Assembly: GCA_921293015.1 (NCBI GenBank)
Contig: OV121092.1
Span: forward strand, 33,797,764-33,861,763
DNA from: Phorcus lineatus
Lineage: Eukaryota > Mollusca > Gastropoda > Trochida > Trochidae
Reading direction: 5' to 3'
Length of the DNA: 64,000 nucleotides
The position numbers and the translations under genes are program-made. The notes below the pieces were generated by a model. The model searched no databases. It saw nothing but the letters and a program-made list of their open reading frames with translations, and was not told the DNA's origin. Of the stretch, positions 59,846 through 64,000 are shown piece after piece (positions within the stretch are counted from its first letter, which is position 1; each line of letters opens with the position of its first letter).

Positions 59846-61660
59846 TTACATGTAAAGATGGTAAATGCTTCTGCTAACAAAACATTGACAATCTTTCTGT
59901 AGCAAGTTTGATAAACACACGGTTAACGACCCCTTCAATGTTACGGTTAGAACTGCAAGGAAAGCTATTTTGGCCATTTGTTATGCTTTTGTCAGAAGTA
60001 GACACGTAAAGAACTAAGTTTATGTTGGACTTGGAAGTAAACATAAACACCTCAGATAAAATCTATGAATACAAGAATCAACATAGGCTGTGTTATGTAA
60101 ATGTGTGCTGATATTGCTCCTGGTACCTATGTGTGTAACGCGCACTGTATATTTTTTCCAAAAAGTATATGCATCGGTAACATGATTTACTTTCAACAGA
60201 CAAGTTCACATCTATTTTCAAAACTTGTTTGATCTTTTACGAAATGCATGGAAGTCTTTAACATAACAGCTTCGCAAAACCACCTTCCTTTTTCGATAAG
60301 TTTGTGTTTCTTCAACGAGATACAATTCCCAGTTGATATTTAGTGTCCAAAATATCAGAACCATAATATATTGTTTCTCTTCAGTGATGTGCCACTGACC
60401 TTAAAATAAATCAAAAGAAAATGCCAAAATTATGTTTCAAGTTTATCTTATTTACAACTAGCGTCTCTTGTCACTAATTTACTTTACCACTGCTCGGTTT
60501 GTAGCCCCTCTGTAAAATTATCTGTATGGAGTAAGACCTCATGCAAGTGTTATTTATTGAAATAAACATTCTGCAATAGTAAAATGACGTCCCCTATAAG
60601 ACTTCTTAAGTAACTGATCTTAATATCTAATAGATTTGTCACCTTCAGATGAGCAAACAAAACTACACCTACTTCCCTCTGTTTCCTAACATTCGTTGAG
60701 CAGGCCCTGCATGTAAATCTATGTCAGACGTTTTCTCTTCTAGCTTCTGGGTATCCAGTTGCATGGAAATACGATGTCTAAACACCAACTGGAACAAAAT
60801 CATAAAAAGTTAAAAGCGAACCATGTATGCCCACCAATATGAAATCAGTTAGGTTGTACATGATCCCAAATGAGTAATATGTGTTTGATTAATCATATAT
60901 AGTAAGCAATATATAAGTCATATAATATGAAGAAAGTGGGGAAACCAATCGTCCCGAAATTTATTAAAGCATTGCACGTCAGATGGAATATCTTCAATGA
61001 ATCCGTATCCAGGTCCTGAGTTAGAAAAGTTGAAATATAATTGGTAAATTCAACTTTATTGTGAAACAAGAAGCGAGGCAAAGACAAATATTATAATGGG
61101 TCTCGTTTATTCCTGAATTTCCGGAACTGAAACTGCTATCAGCATTCCTACATGTATGCAATGTTGTTCTCGGGTTGATTTAATGTAAGAAAAGAGTAAT
61201 GTTTTTTTGTCTCCTCTGCGGGAATCTTTACATGACAATAAAAGTTAACATTTGATACCTTTCTCAAATGTCATTTACAACACAACAATATCTTTGTACA
61301 GGTGTTAATTCGTCCTTTGAATATATAAAGCTGATGCGTAACCCTCTGAATTTTTTTCTGAAATTGATAAAACCCATCTACATGAGATAAAAACAGATGT
61401 ATTATCGTCTTACCAAGAATGCCGGGTTAATGATCATTTTACATTTTCACGGTGTTTAAAACATAAGCCTTCTATTTTTCCTTTCTACGATATGTTAATG
61501 CAAGAATACAACCACTTATCCTTTTCATATAAAATTATTATCAAAATTGTGTAGGTTTAGAACTACATTGTAAATATTAAAGTAAACATTAAAGAGAAAT
61601 AGTCCCTAAGTAAACTTTTAATCTTTCTCATAACCCTCTCCATCGAAGAGCGTTATGCAT
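59846..61660. other. Unassigned stretch with D-like and CTGTTTAGTAAC-like pieces
   Basis: A D-like piece near 60045 (TAAACACCTCAGATAAAATC) and a relative of the 35390 repeat near 60675 (CTCTGTTTCCTAACATTC) are present. No gene is recognised. Confidence 0.35.
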
Positions 61661-61669
61661 TTGAGGGAC

Positions 61670-61885
61670 TGAAAGTTAGCTCATTGCAGGTAGAGTACAC
61701 CTTTATTGCAAACCGCCCACAGGTCTGGCTTTGTTTTGATTTGTAGAGCCATATGTTAGTCACGATGTTTTGTAAATGGATTGACGGGCGAGTGTGAGAA
61801 GAGGGTTAACATCTTTTAGCAGCACTTCGAAGAGTGTGTTGGGTCCAAGTTGAATAGGCGTAACCAAATATCTTGCAGTTTTGGT
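61670..61885 (+). repeat. Repeat block E, copy 2
   Basis: GCCATATGTTAGTCACGATG, AATGGATTGACGGG and CACTTCGAAGAGTGTGTTG align in order with copy 1, about 3.8 kb to the left. Confidence 0.65.
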
Positions 61886-62199
61886 CTGCTGGAGTATAGA
61901 TGTGGTTATATACTAATTACGAAAGTGCTGGGTTTTAGTTTGAAGTAAAAATAATGATAAAATTTATTTTTACAATCCTTTCACGTGATATTTTTTTAAA
62001 ATAGCAAAAAAAGAAATATGCATTTTCTGTGAATTGTTACGGATCCCGATATAATTATATCGGTGATTTATCTTATGTTAGGCTCATGAAAATAAAAGAA
62101 TGATCTGCAAATTACAGACTTCTCTAAAAGAAGGTATTTGACTAGAATACAATGTACTCAATTTAACCTATTCCTTTGTGTAGCAAAAGAATATAGAGT
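61886..62199. other. Unassigned AT-rich stretch
   Basis: Nothing recognised. Confidence 0.3.
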
Positions 62200-62420
62200 T
62201 GGTCCAAGGCAAAAGCATGAGGTTGATAATAACCTTTATTACCTACGAGGGCACTCATATCGGGGTTCATATTTTTTATACGATGCCCCAGGGCAATATA
62301 TCACTTTTACTTTGTGGCGTCACGTTAGAAACAATGCTTAGACGTCACAGTTCTACTATGACGTTGCGTTCCAAATGTGACGTCGGAGGGTAGCCTATGC
62401 TTGGAGGTTGGATTTGATCA
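62200..62420. other. GC-richer patch with several TGACGTC-like sites
   Basis: GACGTCAC at 62342, ATGACGTTGCG near 62358 and TGTGACGTCGG near 62377 lie within about 50 bases, with GCGTCACG near 62317. This may be part of a mobile element whose borders I cannot see, or a cluster of CRE-like sites. Confidence 0.3.
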
Positions 62421-62466
62421 TTTTCTTTGATTTCGCGACTTCGGTAATAAACAGAATTTCAAATTC

Positions 62467-62547
62467 GTGTCCCTGACATACTATGTTTACGACATCAGTA
62501 TACTAATATTAAGCACTCGTGTCGGAAACATAGTATGTCATGGACAC
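62467..62547. repeat. 22-bp inverted repeat with short spacer
   Basis: Arms GTGTCCCTGACATACTATG and CATAGTATGTCATGGACAC pair with one mismatch across a spacer of about 37 bases. It could fold as a hairpin or be the ends of a tiny foldback element. Confidence 0.85.
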
Positions 62548-64000
62548 ACATATAATGTCCTCTATTTTACCTGAGAAAAAGTCATTTTGTTTTATTTCCT
62601 CATTCCCGGGATGGGTTTTTGAAACGATCAACAAAAGACAAACTCACATTGTTTTTAGAATTCTTTTTACAATATTTAAAGGGAAAAGGATAATTGGTTA
62701 TCTTGAGTTTTACAGATAAATTATGGTAACTCTGTTCATGCTTTTAACTCATTTCCCCTCATACGTACTTGTGATGATTTATGCTTTAACGTTCAAAAAC
62801 TATAGCTCATCTTTAATCGCCACTTGTTGACAGAGTGTAATAAACAATCCGTAGTGTAGGGGGATAAATTGCCAGATTGTGGTGATCTACAGCAGACATG
62901 ATGAAATCCTTATGGTGATAACAATTTATGTAACCAACCGATGAATCTTCAAGGTCTTTGAGCATACCGAGTTAATTTTATGTATTATGCTTTGAAAAAG
63001 CAGTGCAAATATCATGCTCTTTCGAAGTATTCTTATAATATGATTTCTCTTTTTGGCAATACAAGAACTGTCTACATAATGTTACATGTCTATTTCTTGT
63101 ACTCTTTATCCCGAGCTGCTATGCTTACAAGTTGATCAATTGAAAATATCATATATATGGTATTTTGATAAAGCTTTGCAATTGCGAATGAAAATAACTG
63201 AATGTTTAACTCTTTTCATGTAATCACCTGAAGTGGAAAGTTTCTGTATTTCCTCAAAATGTTTTTAGATGATTTTCATCAACAATTTATTTCCTTTAAC
63301 TTACAACAAAAATAACAATTATGATAAAATAATTTACGTATGATTTCATAGAGTAAAAAACAGAGCCATCAAACCTTAAGATAGCAAAGAGATCTGATAT
63401 GAATCAAGAATATTTTTTTGTTTATTATAGTTTATTAATTTTGCTTATCTGGTCGGATAGAAAATTCTGTAAAAGTCACAATTACAGAACTCTCTGTTGT
63501 ATTTTTTTATGTTTATAAACTTTTCGTTATCTCATGACTTAAGGTTGCAAATATTGTCTCTAAAACGTCTACATCTTAATTAAACCAATAACCACCAAAG
63601 TATTTATCAATTGATAACTTTATATTTTATGCTTTTCTTTTCAATATTGTACATCATTTCGTATAATTCGTTTCTATGGGATTTGCATTGGTAACACCAT
63701 GCATATGGTTTTGATATGATAGTCGCTAGAGGGTGTCGAGTGCATGGTGTCTCTGAAAGTTCAAGACCAATGCACGTTATTACTCAAACATATTAATAAG
63801 ATTTGGAATTATGAAACATTAGAGAAAAATTTATTTATGTTATACAAAATTAAAGTTTATTCTATCATTAATGATAATGTATAGGACAACAACTTTATTA
63901 TCCAAATCATTATACCTTTGGTGTTTTATATCTTCTATCCTATCATCTGTGATACAAAATAAGAAGGTAATAGCCACAAGTACCCGTTAGTTTACTGTGA
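62548..64000. other. Unassigned AT-rich right edge
   Basis: A short match to 42325 occurs near 62877 (TGGTGATCTACAGCA). Nothing else is recognised. Confidence 0.3.

Noticed and set aside
59298-59855. Open frames of about 180 codons on both strands (His/Lys/Asn-rich on plus, Leu/Val/Ile-rich on minus)
   Set aside because: Both come from the hexamer array, whose six-base period avoids stops in certain frames.

Overview
The window is animal nuclear DNA: AT-rich, with long introns, GT-AG splice sites and many transposable-element fossils. The one host gene I recognise is a boule-like (BOLL, DAZ family) RNA-binding protein. The short interspersed repeats end in motifs such as GCGGCGTTAAAC followed by CTCACTCAC or CTCACCTCAC tails, which I associate with marine molluscs. 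My best guess is a mollusc, probably a gastropod; no species can be named from the sequence alone.

Layout. (1) 1-4.7 kb is a stack of nested mobile elements. A broken LINE is cut by a SINE, a small TIR element and a 2.1-kb TIR element; the last holds a hAT element, which holds a second hAT-like element, and a further hAT-like MITE sits beside it. (2) About 5.9-28.3 kb, plus strand, carries eleven exons of the boule homologue. All splice phases agree and give 391 residues for a long form, or 289 residues if the intron after exon 10 is read through. The ATG-bearing first exon was not found and may lie left of the window. The introns hold a TTAA-flanked MITE, molluscan-type dispersed repeats and five tRNA-type SINE insertions, three of them full-length or nearly so and two 5'-truncated. 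A probable 3' UTR runs to about 31.36 kb. (3) 31.4-34.7 kb holds decayed Tc1 and mariner elements; the mariner carries a second copy of the TTAA MITE from boule intron 1.

(4) From about 35 kb to the right edge I see no recognisable protein gene. This half is built from old, diverged long repeats. A unit of about 2.7-3.6 kb occurs twice in direct order (about 37.8-40.5 and 43.5-47.1 kb), and a better-conserved block of about 200-250 bases occurs four times, once inverted. Later additions are an LTR-like sequence, a 131-bp hairpin element, a TIR element holding a tRNA-like sequence, local tandem duplications, a SINE-like element with an ATT tail and a hexamer array with a 132-bp higher-order period.

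Functionally, the window shows one germline RNA-binding gene with possible alternative C-termini, next to a repeat-rich, apparently non-coding domain. The best candidate for something undescribed is the repeated conserved block in that domain, but nothing in the sequence proves that it has a function.
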